DNA from: Limihaloglobus sulfuriphilus
Lineage (GTDB): Bacteria > Planctomycetota > Phycisphaerae > Sedimentisphaerales > Sedimentisphaeraceae
DNA: 64,000 nucleotides
NCBI RefSeq assembly: GCF_001999965.1
Contig: NZ_CP019646.1
Location: forward strand, 3,286,001 to 3,350,000
Reading direction: 5' to 3'
How positions within the stretch are numbered: position 1 is the first letter of the stretch; every line of letters starts with the position of its first letter. Below are positions 30,068-38,124 of the stretch, one piece after another. The notes below the pieces were generated by a model, which saw only the letters and a list, made by a program, of their open reading frames with translations, was not told where the DNA came from and did no database searches. Both the position numbers and the translations under genes were made by a program.

Positions 30068-30254
30068 GTGGACGCGGCTGACGCCGCGATTTAAACAACT
30101 ATCCGCCGCAGGCGGATTCATCAACTATTAGTTATTAGTTAATAGTTTTTCACTTAATTCAGAACGACTTCTTTCTCCAATCTTCAGACCTGGGGCATGG
30201 TGCGTTGATGTTTAGCGGCATTGGCAGCCCGGCCCGATACCAAAGGAAAAGAGC

Positions 30255-30288
30255 CGGCAGGCTCGTGTTAAGTGAGCCTGCCGTTTTT
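30255..30288 (+). terminator. Strong intrinsic terminator inside the array
   Basis: Ten-base perfect stem CGGCAGGCTC (30255-30264) with GAGCCTGCCG (30274-30283), nine-base loop and TTTTT. It would end a plus-strand transcript started upstream, such as one from 28950, giving an RNA of about 1.3 kb. Confidence 0.75.
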
Positions 30289-30790
30289 CCCTTTAATATG
30301 GCCAGGTCGATGAGTCGTTACCAGTTGAAGATATGGAGAGAGGATAAGTTATATATATGGTTTGAAGAAAAAACGAGAAATGAAGTTAAATTTACGAAAG
30401 GTATGATTGGAACGAAGAAGTTAGAACAAAATACCCAGGCTTAGCCGGGATCACAAGGTTGGAGAGCCTTAGCGGTCCCTGATGAGCTGCTGACAATTGA
30501 ATATGTAATGCGTATTACCGGATGAGCGGCCTTAGAAGAAGCTAAATACAAGGCCGTGGTTAGTCTGGGGGTGCGTATCCTGTATCTGAAATGCGGTATA
30601 TGTATATACCGATTCGGAGCGGGAGCTGATTACACGCGGCGAAGGTGCGGCGGTGGAGCGTATCAGTGCGGACATATAGACATGGCCGCCTCGGATACCT
30701 GCACAGAGAGTGTGTGCGGAAGCATACACAGAGGCGCCGATGTTGTATGCGTAGAGAGACGCATGTTCCGATGTTCTTCGGGGCGTCTCT

Positions 30791-30823
30791 ACTATTGCCT
30801 ATTGCCTAATGCCTATTGCCTGT
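30791..30823. repeat. Heptamer short tandem repeat, CTATTGC type
   Basis: Four to five units, CTATTGC three times and CTAATGC once. A shorter relative, ATTGCCT then GATGCCT, lies near 31531-31548. This heptamer differs in sequence from the AATTAGG and ATTAGTT families but shares the seven-base period. Confidence 0.8.
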
Positions 30824-31888
30824 AACAAAGTACAGCTTCTTTCTCCAATTTCTCAGACCAGAAAAATGAAAGCATGGGGTCTCCTCGCGGGCGGCCACCT
30901 GCCGCGGAGCCCCTTTACGCTTTCATTTACAGATTCTGGTTATGTTAGATATTGGCAGAGAGTTAATGATAAAGATATGGCTTCTGCGGACGGTGGATAG
31001 ACCGCCGTCCGCGGCAGAGCCGGCTTTATCGCAGAGCGTGTAACGGCAAAGAAGTGTAAATTTAAAATATTGGTCGAGAAATTGTTAATTACGGAGAATT
31101 ATTAACGAAGCAGAACAAGATACGAGTAAAGCTCAATCGGTCCTGTATTATCAGGGCTCACAATTGAATAATTAAAAGCTGTTCGGCGCAGAGTTTTCCT
31201 GTGTTGCAGAGCGGGATTTTAACGCCGCATATTTGATGCCGCGATCCGTGCTGCAGGCTGGGATATTGAAACCTGCCCGCCGGGTTTTCCGCGGCTGCTT
31301 ATCCGCCGCGTAAAAGAGATCCGTCCGCGGCGAAGTCTAAGCATCTCTGAGAGATGCCCCGAAGATTCCGCGCAAGAAGACAGCTTATAAGAAACGAACG
31401 ACTTCTTTCTTCGATTTCAGGATACAGGCCTCGGGGGTAGTAGCACGGGCCAACGCGAAGCCCCCGGACCTCCTGATTCTAATTAAGAATTAGGAATTAG
31501 GAATTAAGAATCAGGCGGTGCCCGGCAAAACTATTGCCTGATGCCTGAAATACAGAAGAAAGGTTAAAGATATAATATTTACAAGTTAATAATGAAGTAC
31601 TTAGAGAATTACGAATTAGGAATTAGAACAGCCGTGAGCGAAGCGAACGCCGCAATTCTTAATTCTGCATTCCTAATTCCTGATTATAAGAAAACGTCCG
31701 TAAACCGTTTTTCTTCAACTTTTTTAAACAGACATTACCGGGGCCTGCCGGTTTGGCTCGCCCCGATAAAAGTCTGTCCGAGGTTTTGGAAGACGGAATA
31801 ACTAATAAGATTTTAAGTTGTATCCTGCAGGATAGTCTTGCGGGTCTTACATGAAGAAGAACGTATTAAGTAAAGTGAGGAAAGTATC

Positions 31889-32527
31889 ATGAAGAAGACA
31901 GTTTTTACCTTAGCCCTTGCAGCGGTATTTATCGCAGCATCCCCGGCAGCGGTTGTCGATTTCGGCAATGTCAGCGACTGGGAGAGCAGCACCTTTACCC
32001 TTGGCGGCCTTGAGTTCGGCAGCTTTACCGTCCTCTCAAGCGCAACCGGCGGCGGCTCGGAAGTAGATGCTTCCGGCGTAGCGATCAAAGGTGAAGTTGA
32101 CGGCGACAAAGTACGCCTCTACTTCAGCGGCGGCTGGACGGCAGACCAGGGTGAGACCGTGGATACGCTGATAAACTTTGATGTTACATCATTGTCAGCC
32201 CCCATAGTCGGCAATACCCTGAGACTGGACGCTTACGGCGTAACCGGCACAGGCAGAGCCCTTATCACAGAAAATTCAATAGATGATATGGACAATATAA
32301 TCGCCAACAAGCTGGTTTACAGCCGTCCCTCTGGCGTACAGAACAGAGACACAGCCGACTACAGCCCCGGCCAGATGCATGTAGAGATAACCAAGAATGT
32401 ATTTGTCGGCGGCGGCACCGACGGCCTTGCCCACATAAGCGGCTTCAGCCAGAGCTTTGTGGTTCCCGAGCCTGTAACGCTTGCAATGCTTGCCCTTGGC
32501 GGTCTGGTAATACGCCGCAGACGCTAA
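31889..32527 (+). CDS. PEP-CTERM sorting domain protein
   Basis: 212 aa. GAGGAAAG precedes the ATG. Signal peptide KKTVFTLALAAVFIAASPAA, a beta-rich body of about 165 residues with no known family, and the C-terminal signal VVPEPVTLAMLALGGLVIRRRR. It is a likely exported protein released or anchored by exosortase. It directly follows the hairpin array and is followed by a second, unrelated PEP-CTERM gene after a 500-bp gap. Confidence 0.85.
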   Translation: MKKTVFTLALAAVFIAASPAAVVDFGNVSDWESSTFTLGGLEFGSFTVLSSATGGGSEVDASGVAIKGEVDGDKVRLYFSGGWTADQGETVDTLINFDVTSLSAPIVGNTLRLDAYGVTGTGRALITENSIDDMDNIIANKLVYSRPSGVQNRDTADYSPGQMHVEITKNVFVGGGTDGLAHISGFSQSFVVPEPVTLAMLALGGLVIRRRR

Positions 32528-33028
32528 GAGTACTTCTAAAAAAATGATCCGCGGGGCGGGTCAGTAAATACCTGCCCCGCATAATCCTGACACGACTTAA
32601 ACAGTTCTTTAATACAACTTTAAAAAATGTTATCCGGCTGATGAAAGGCCGGTCAAGTAGAAGAAAGCTCTTTAGAAACTTTATAACGGAATGCAGGTAT
32701 GATGTTCCCAACGGCAAAATAAGAACGTTGTGCGGCATATCCGTTAAGCAAGTGCGGCTGTTTACCCTGCATAAGGCTTAAAAGAAAGGATTCACGTTCC
32801 CGTTAGAGGCATTGCGTTGCCGGAAAGATATGGGAGCGTCAGATGTAAGCCCAAAAGAGTGTGTTGCTCGGGCTTTCATCAGTAAAAGGGCCTTGCCGCC
32901 TGTGCGGGCGGTGGGTACAGAACAGTAAAGCAAAAGAAGACTCACCCGCGGTGTATGTGCAAAAGATTCCGCGTCTGAGTCAAAAACAAAAAGAAGAAGA
33001 AACAATCAGAAACAAAAGGAAGATTACC
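32528..33028. other. Hairpin-rich gap between two PEP-CTERM genes
   Basis: No gene seen. A GC-rich hairpin just after the stop pairs GCGGGGCGGGT with ACCTGCCCCGC (about 32550-32580), and AAGCCC pairs with GGGCTTT near 32847-32876. AAAGGAAG precedes the next ATG. Confidence 0.45.
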
Positions 33029-33607
33029 ATGAAGAAGACACTTATCACATTAGCAGCAGTATTAATCGCAGTATCCGCAGTATCAGCAATCCCTGTAAAA
33101 ACGGCAGCCCTCTCCTCGGCAGGCAATATCGACCTGTTCGCGGACGATACAATGATTGAGCTTAAAGACCCTGAGATGGGCGAGCTCTATCAGGTTGACG
33201 AGAGTGCGGTTATCTCCGGCGTTCTTACGAATAACTGCCTGTACTGGGCACTTGGCCTCGAGGTTGAAGGTTCAGAGATGCCGGTAGCAGTATCGACCGA
33301 AGGCTATGAAGCCTCAGGCGGACTTGAATTTGTCCTTGAAGGCTTTATGCCGGCGTCAGGCGTAGAAGTAAACGCAGCGAGTTCATCATATATCTCTCTG
33401 AGCGACAGCGGCAGCTGGTTCCGTCCTTTAGCGGCCCGCACCGTGTTTGAAGGTCTTGGCCTCTCTGGAGCAGGCATCGTGAATGTTTACGGCTACACCG
33501 ACAACGGCAGTGCCTACCTTGGCAGCTTCGAAGTAGTTCCGGAACCCTCAATGCTTGCACTGTTTGGAATCGGCGGACTGATCCTTAGCCGCCGCCGCAA
33601 GGCATAA
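33029..33607 (+). CDS. PEP-CTERM sorting domain protein
   Basis: 192 aa from ATG 33029; the frame is open back to 32861 but that extension has no signal peptide. The leader KKTLITLAAVLIAVSAVSA is nearly the same type as in the gene upstream. The body is beta-rich with no recognised family. The C-terminus VVPEPSMLALFGIGGLILSRRRKA is a complete PEP-CTERM signal. The pair probably arose in a cluster of secreted surface proteins. Confidence 0.85.
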   Translation: MKKTLITLAAVLIAVSAVSAIPVKTAALSSAGNIDLFADDTMIELKDPEMGELYQVDESAVISGVLTNNCLYWALGLEVEGSEMPVAVSTEGYEASGGLEFVLEGFMPASGVEVNAASSSYISLSDSGSWFRPLAARTVFEGLGLSGAGIVNVYGYTDNGSAYLGSFEVVPEPSMLALFGIGGLILSRRRKA

Positions 33608-33989
33608 GCAGAATAACAAAAGGCCGCGAGAGCCTTTTAAGATAAAACCACGGCCCGCCGGGGAGCCGAAAATCCCCGGCCTCTGTTTTAGAGAGTAGAG
33701 AGTGGAAAGTAGAAGGCGGAGAGCAGAAGAATTGAGATTGCAGATTTAGAGATTATCAGCCTGGAAGAAGACCTTTTACAAAAGAAGAAAAACGTAAACG
33801 AGCAAAATACCAATCGGTAACAAAAATCGATAAGATTGTCTTCTTCTTCAAATAGAAAGCCCCCGACGCACACGGGGGCTTTTTTTGAAAGTAAAAAGAC
33901 TTCTTGATATTTCTATTAGAAAGAATATAATAAATACAGTTGTTAATTTAGAACCCAGTTAATTTTAATTATAAATCGGAGATAAAAAT
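33608..33989. other. Gap with stacked terminators before asd
   Basis: No gene is visible. It holds three hairpins: AAAAGGC with GCCTTTT (33618-33638), GCCGGGGA with TCCCCGGC (33657-33680) and the strong one at 33856-33886. Confidence 0.5.
33856..33886 (+). terminator. Strong intrinsic terminator
   Basis: AAAGCCCCC (33856-33864) pairs with GGGGGCTTT (33874-33882), followed by more T. It separates the PEP-CTERM transcripts from asd. Confidence 0.85.
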
Positions 33990-34991
33990 ATGTCTTGTAA
34001 TATAGCTATTGCCGGTGTAACCGGAGCAGTAGGCCAGGAATTTTTGAGAATCCTTGAAGAGCGTGATTTTCCTTTCAGCTCTGTTAAAATGCTTGCCAGC
34101 GCGCGTTCGCACGGCAAGAAACTGACCTTTAAGGGCAGAGAATATACAGTAGAAGAAATGACTGACAAAAGTTTTGACGGCGTGGATATAGCGTTGTTTT
34201 CAGCGGGAGGCAGCCGCAGCCGCGAATTCGCCGACGCTGTTAAGAAAGCCGGCGCGGTCATGGTTGACAATTCCTCTGCGTTCCGTATGGACCCCGACAC
34301 CCCTCTGGTTGTACCAGAGGTCAACCCCGAGGCCATAAAAGATCACAAAGGTATTATAGCAAACCCGAACTGTTCAACAATCATTGCGCTTGTTCCGATA
34401 TGGCCTCTGCACAATGCCAATCCCGTAAAACGTATGGTGGTAAGCACATACCAGGCCGCCAGCGGCGCCGGCCAGGCGGCAATGGACGAGCTTGCTCTTC
34501 AGTCAAAGGATATCCTTGCCGGCCGCGAGGCCAGGTGCGAGGCGTTCCCGTATCAGATAGCGTTTAATTTGTTCTGCCATAACTCAGACCTCAAGCCCAA
34601 CGGGTATAATGAGGAGGAAATGAAGATGGTTAACGAGACACGCAAGATATTCAGCTGTCCGGATATAGCTATAACCTGCACCTGTGTGCGGGTTCCGGTA
34701 ATGCGGGCGCACAGCGAGAGCATAAATCTCGAGTTTGACTCGCCCATCACAGCCGACGAGGTTCGTGAGCTGTTGAGCACTGCTCCGGGAGTTACAGTTC
34801 TCGATGACCGTGAAAATAACCGTTTCCCGATGCCAATAGATGCTGACGGCAAAGACGATGTTTATGTAGGTCATATCCGCCAGGATGAGTCCATCCCTGA
34901 TAACCGCGGCATAAATCTATGGGTTTGCGGCGATCAGATACGAAAGGGCGCGGCACTCAACGCTGTTCAGATCGCAGAGAGGCTTGTTTAG
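33990..34991 (+). CDS. asd: Aspartate-semialdehyde dehydrogenase
   Basis: 333 aa, normal length. The NADP-binding loop is VTGAVGQEF, the catalytic cysteine lies in ANPNCSTI, and VDNSSAFRMD and QAASGAGQAA are family signatures. It reduces aspartyl phosphate to aspartate semialdehyde in the shared path to lysine, diaminopimelate, threonine and methionine. truA follows by 72 bp. Confidence 0.96.
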   Translation: MSCNIAIAGVTGAVGQEFLRILEERDFPFSSVKMLASARSHGKKLTFKGREYTVEEMTDKSFDGVDIALFSAGGSRSREFADAVKKAGAVMVDNSSAFRMDPDTPLVVPEVNPEAIKDHKGIIANPNCSTIIALVPIWPLHNANPVKRMVVSTYQAASGAGQAAMDELALQSKDILAGREARCEAFPYQIAFNLFCHNSDLKPNGYNEEEMKMVNETRKIFSCPDIAITCTCVRVPVMRAHSESINLEFDSPITADEVRELLSTAPGVTVLDDRENNRFPMPIDADGKDDVYVGHIRQDESIPDNRGINLWVCGDQIRKGAALNAVQIAERLV

Positions 34992-35063
34992 GCGTTAGCT
35001 CAATAATCCGCAAGCAGGAACAGCGCGTGTCTGAGAGTATTTTCAGTCATCAGTGTTTGATTT

Positions 35064-35804
35064 ATGGCAGAGCTGAATATCAAACTTACCGTTGCCTATG
35101 ATGGGACGGCCTATCATGGCTGGGCGAACCAGCCGGGTCTCAAGACGATACACGGCACTCTTGTGGAGTGTTTTAGCAGACTTTTCGGGCGTAAAGTCGG
35201 AATCTGCGGAGCCAGCCGCACAGATGCCGGAGTTCACGCTCTGGGGCAGACGGCAAATATATGCATTGATACGCCGATACCGGTGGCAAATATGCAGTCT
35301 GCCATGAATTCCTATCTGCCCAAAGATATAGCGGTTACTTCTGTTGAAGTTGCGCCCCGGGGGTTTGATCCTATCAACCACGCGACGGGTAAACATTACC
35401 GATATACGCTCAATACCGCTAAGGTAAGGCCTGTACATTCAATAAACTACTGCTGGCATTACCCTTATACGCTTGATACGGATAAGATGGACAGAGCCGG
35501 CCGGCTTATGAGATGTACTCATGATTTCAGGACTTTTGCCTCGGCAAAGGATCACCGCAGAGATTCTATCCGCACTCTTTCACGTGTTGATGTCAGGCGT
35601 GAGGGTGATTGGATATATATTGACGTGGAGGGCAACCGTTTTATGTACAACATGGTTCGCAATATTGCCGGCACACTGGTGGATATAGGTAGGGGCAGAT
35701 GGGTGCCGGAGGATATAACCGAAATGCTTGAAGCCCGTGACAGGCGATGTGCCGGCCAGCTGGCTCCGCCGCAGGGGCTTTGTCTGGTCAAGGTCTATTA
35801 CTGA
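35064..35804 (+). CDS. truA: tRNA pseudouridine synthase A
   Basis: 246 aa. The catalytic aspartate is in GASRTDAGVHALGQ, and KHYRYTL and RMVRNIAGTLVDIGRG-like MVRNIAGTLVDIGRG are typical. It makes pseudouridine at positions 38-40 of tRNA anticodon arms. The start is supported by homology more than by its weak ribosome binding site. Confidence 0.95.
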   Translation: MAELNIKLTVAYDGTAYHGWANQPGLKTIHGTLVECFSRLFGRKVGICGASRTDAGVHALGQTANICIDTPIPVANMQSAMNSYLPKDIAVTSVEVAPRGFDPINHATGKHYRYTLNTAKVRPVHSINYCWHYPYTLDTDKMDRAGRLMRCTHDFRTFASAKDHRRDSIRTLSRVDVRREGDWIYIDVEGNRFMYNMVRNIAGTLVDIGRGRWVPEDITEMLEARDRRCAGQLAPPQGLCLVKVYY

Positions 35805-35939
35805 TTTGCGGGCGATGCTTTTGCAGGGAGTTTGTTTTTAATAAACTTTGTTGCATTTTTAATTATCTATATTATAATAATATACTGAAGTAATTTATAA
35901 AAGAACAGGCTTAAATCATTCCTGGAGAAGACAGACGGG

Positions 35940-37478
35940 ATGACAGTACACACAATTAATGATGCTGATTTTATCAAGTTTTTATCTCCGCACGTTCGGA
36001 GTCTTATAAACATATCGCGTTACCTTGCCAACCACAGCGAACCGCGTACAATTATTACCAGGCCGCTGCTGATGAAGTTTCTTGCCCAGGCTACAAAAGC
36101 CGAAGAGCTTCTAGATATGTACGGGGCAAGCCGCAACCGCAACTGGAGTGAATTCCGCATGCTCGTGGCTACTATCAAACGTTTTTCGGATGTCAGCTAT
36201 GAGCTTATTCATATCCGCAAATCTCTGCCCCATTACCGTCTTTTGACAGGGGTAGAGGAGTTCGGCAGGGCAACAGATGACATAATTCGTTTTACCGGCC
36301 GGGTTTTGACAAACGCCGCCAAGGCTCTTGCTGAGTATTCAGATGCTTTGGGTTTCACGATTTCTCCGCGCCAGTACCGGGATGAAGATTATTACGAAAA
36401 TCTTATAATAGGCCGTCTGGCGAAAAACTTTGAAAACCTTAAGAATGCTGATGTTGCTAAAGAAGTGGCACTCCTTTCAACGAAATTTCTGGGCCTTGCG
36501 GCCAACTTTGACCTTCGGAATATAATAGAGGCTCAAAGCCCCAAGGATTATGATTCGTATATGTACAGCCCAATCAGCGAGGAGAACTTTCTTTTTCTCG
36601 AGCAGAGCTTTCACCGGCTCCAGTCGCTCTACGACACGCGTGTCTCGAGGACAAACACCGAGAACGAAGACAAGGACTTGATTGTTCTCCGCGGCCATAT
36701 CAGTGTTGTAATGCATATTCTCAGAGTTGCCAGCAGTTTAACTCACTTTTACGAGCGTCATCTCGGTACGCAGAGATCACTTCTTGCCCCGACGGGCGAT
36801 TCGCTTGTAACATCGATAACTCTGCTTTTATACATAAATTCATACAGCGTCTATTATCTCAAGCATTTTGTTCTCAGCGCCCGTCTTCTTTGCCAGGAAA
36901 TGCTCAGGAGATACGCACAAGACACAGAGATAGAACTTCCGATACCTGTTTTCAGGGGTTTTCATGTTCGTCCGACGGTTCTTGTATCGGCCATAGTTAA
37001 GCACTACGGCAGTAAAGTTACAGCCGAGTACGACGGTGTGGAATACGATCCTGAGACGCCGCTTTCGATGTTTTCTCTCAACGAGTTTGTAAACCAGAAA
37101 AAGCGTGATCATATCAGCCATATAATCAATGACCTTGAAGAGGTCAATAAGGTTTATAAGGATGGTGAGCTGGAGAATAAATGCAGGGATATGCTTTATC
37201 AGCTCTATTCCGAGAATAAAATAGTTATTTATTCTCAGCCGCTCCAGCTGTCAAAAATGCTCAGTGACGACTTAACACTGCGGCAGAACCTGACAGAAGA
37301 GATCAAACGCCAGATGCAGATTGGCTGTCTTGATGTGGTAAAAGAGTACAAGGTAAAGTTTAAGGGCGACCAGCGTGTTCTCGATGATATAAAACTGCTT
37401 GCTGAGTGCGGTTATGGAGAGGATCCGATGGGGCACAATATACCGCTGCCTGACCGTTTGAGATATCTGAGGAGGTAA
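35940..37478 (+). CDS. Unknown 512-aa protein with an HPr-like domain
   Basis: 512 aa, soluble, largely helical. The first ~320 residues match no family I know. Residues about 337-385 read VFRGFHVRPTVLVSAIVKHYGSKVTAEYDGVEYDPETPLSMFSL, which follows HPr (GLHARPA..., a central strand pair, then the S46-type region) closely, including the phosphoacceptor histidine. A further ~120 helical residues follow. A phosphotransfer or phospho-sensing role in carbon or nitrogen regulation is possible. The CYTH gene starts only 8 bp after the stop, so they are probably cotranslated. Confidence 0.65.
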   Translation: MTVHTINDADFIKFLSPHVRSLINISRYLANHSEPRTIITRPLLMKFLAQATKAEELLDMYGASRNRNWSEFRMLVATIKRFSDVSYELIHIRKSLPHYRLLTGVEEFGRATDDIIRFTGRVLTNAAKALAEYSDALGFTISPRQYRDEDYYENLIIGRLAKNFENLKNADVAKEVALLSTKFLGLAANFDLRNIIEAQSPKDYDSYMYSPISEENFLFLEQSFHRLQSLYDTRVSRTNTENEDKDLIVLRGHISVVMHILRVASSLTHFYERHLGTQRSLLAPTGDSLVTSITLLLYINSYSVYYLKHFVLSARLLCQEMLRRYAQDTEIELPIPVFRGFHVRPTVLVSAIVKHYGSKVTAEYDGVEYDPETPLSMFSLNEFVNQKKRDHISHIINDLEEVNKVYKDGELENKCRDMLYQLYSENKIVIYSQPLQLSKMLSDDLTLRQNLTEEIKRQMQIGCLDVVKEYKVKFKGDQRVLDDIKLLAECGYGEDPMGHNIPLPDRLRYLRR

Positions 37479-37486
37479 TCGGGCAG

Positions 37487-38053
37487 ATGGCTGTTGAAAT
37501 AGAAGCTAAAGTAGCGGTTGAGGGGTTTGACTCACTCATTAAGACTCTCAAAAAGGTGGGCGGCGTCAATAAAGGTAAGATATTCATAAAGGATTATTAC
37601 TTTGATTCTGCCGGCATCTTAACAGAAAATGATTCATGCCTTCGGCTTAGAACCGAGAGCGAATACCCGTCTAAAAGGTTAATTCAATATGTTTTGTGTT
37701 ACAAGGGAGCCAAGCTCGGCGGAGAATATAAGAGCCGCCGGGAAATTGAAACTTCTGTAGGTTCAGCTGAAAACACCGCCGCGATACTTGACAGACTCGG
37801 CTGGAAGGAATCACTGGTAATAGAGAAAATCCGCGATCAATGGTATTTCGAAGATACCCTGATCTGCCTTGACACCCTTGGTTTGATAGGGCAGTACGTC
37901 GAGATAGAGGGCCGCAGCGAGGAATCCGTGACAAGGGTTAAGAAGATTCTCGGCCTTGGCAGCTCAGAATGCGAAAAACGCAGTTATGCCGAGCTGATCA
38001 CGCTTGAGCTGAAATCCCGCTCATCAGATATACACCGGCTGGATTCGGAATAA
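37487..38053 (+). CDS. CYTH-domain protein, class IV adenylate cyclase-like
   Basis: 188 aa. The N-terminal EIEAK motif (residues 4-8) and the alternating charged strands (CLRLRTES, IQYVLCYKG, YKSRREIET, YVEIEG) are those of the CYTH/CyaB tunnel fold, which binds triphosphates with divalent metals. Members are class IV adenylate cyclases or thiamine-triphosphatase-like hydrolases; which applies cannot be told. GAGG before ATG 37487 and close coupling to the HPr-like gene suggest one functional unit, perhaps cAMP signalling. Confidence 0.82.
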   Translation: MAVEIEAKVAVEGFDSLIKTLKKVGGVNKGKIFIKDYYFDSAGILTENDSCLRLRTESEYPSKRLIQYVLCYKGAKLGGEYKSRREIETSVGSAENTAAILDRLGWKESLVIEKIRDQWYFEDTLICLDTLGLIGQYVEIEGRSEESVTRVKKILGLGSSECEKRSYAELITLELKSRSSDIHRLDSE

Positions 38054-38124
38054 ATAGCCGGGTATCTGAAAATATAATTGCTGTAATTGCTTATACGGGA
38101 CTCTTTTAGCTGTGTTAGGCAGTG

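Larger units (their letters stand above)
28951..31888 (+). other. Three-kilobase gene-free array of hairpin elements and heptamer repeats
   Basis: I find no credible coding frame here. Instead a box close to CTTCTTTCTCC recurs at 29243-29250 (partial), 29505-29515, 29784-29794, 30168-30178, 30836-30846 and 31402-31412 (CTTCTTTCTTC). Most copies are followed within 10-30 bases by a long hairpin with outer stem, internal loop and inner stem: 29276-29354, 30858-30939, 31418-31475 and, without a clear box, 29100-29144 and 31729-31776. Stem sequences differ between copies while the layout persists, the mark of structured RNA. Between them lie short heptamer repeats. Family unknown; non-coding RNA, attenuators or a mobile repeat family are all possible. 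Confidence 0.6.

Noticed and set aside
30205-30444. 79-codon ORF inside the gene-free array
   Set aside because: It runs across the strong terminator hairpin at 30255-30288 and resembles no protein; the frame is accidental.
30479-30510. CTGATGAG, like a hammerhead ribozyme core
   Set aside because: No GAAA core strand or cleavage-site arm pairs correctly around it.
29491-31790. Integron attC sites or CRISPR array
   Set aside because: The hairpins lack the RYYYAAC/GTTRRRY box pair of attC, no integrase is present, and spacings and repeats are too irregular for CRISPR; no cas gene.
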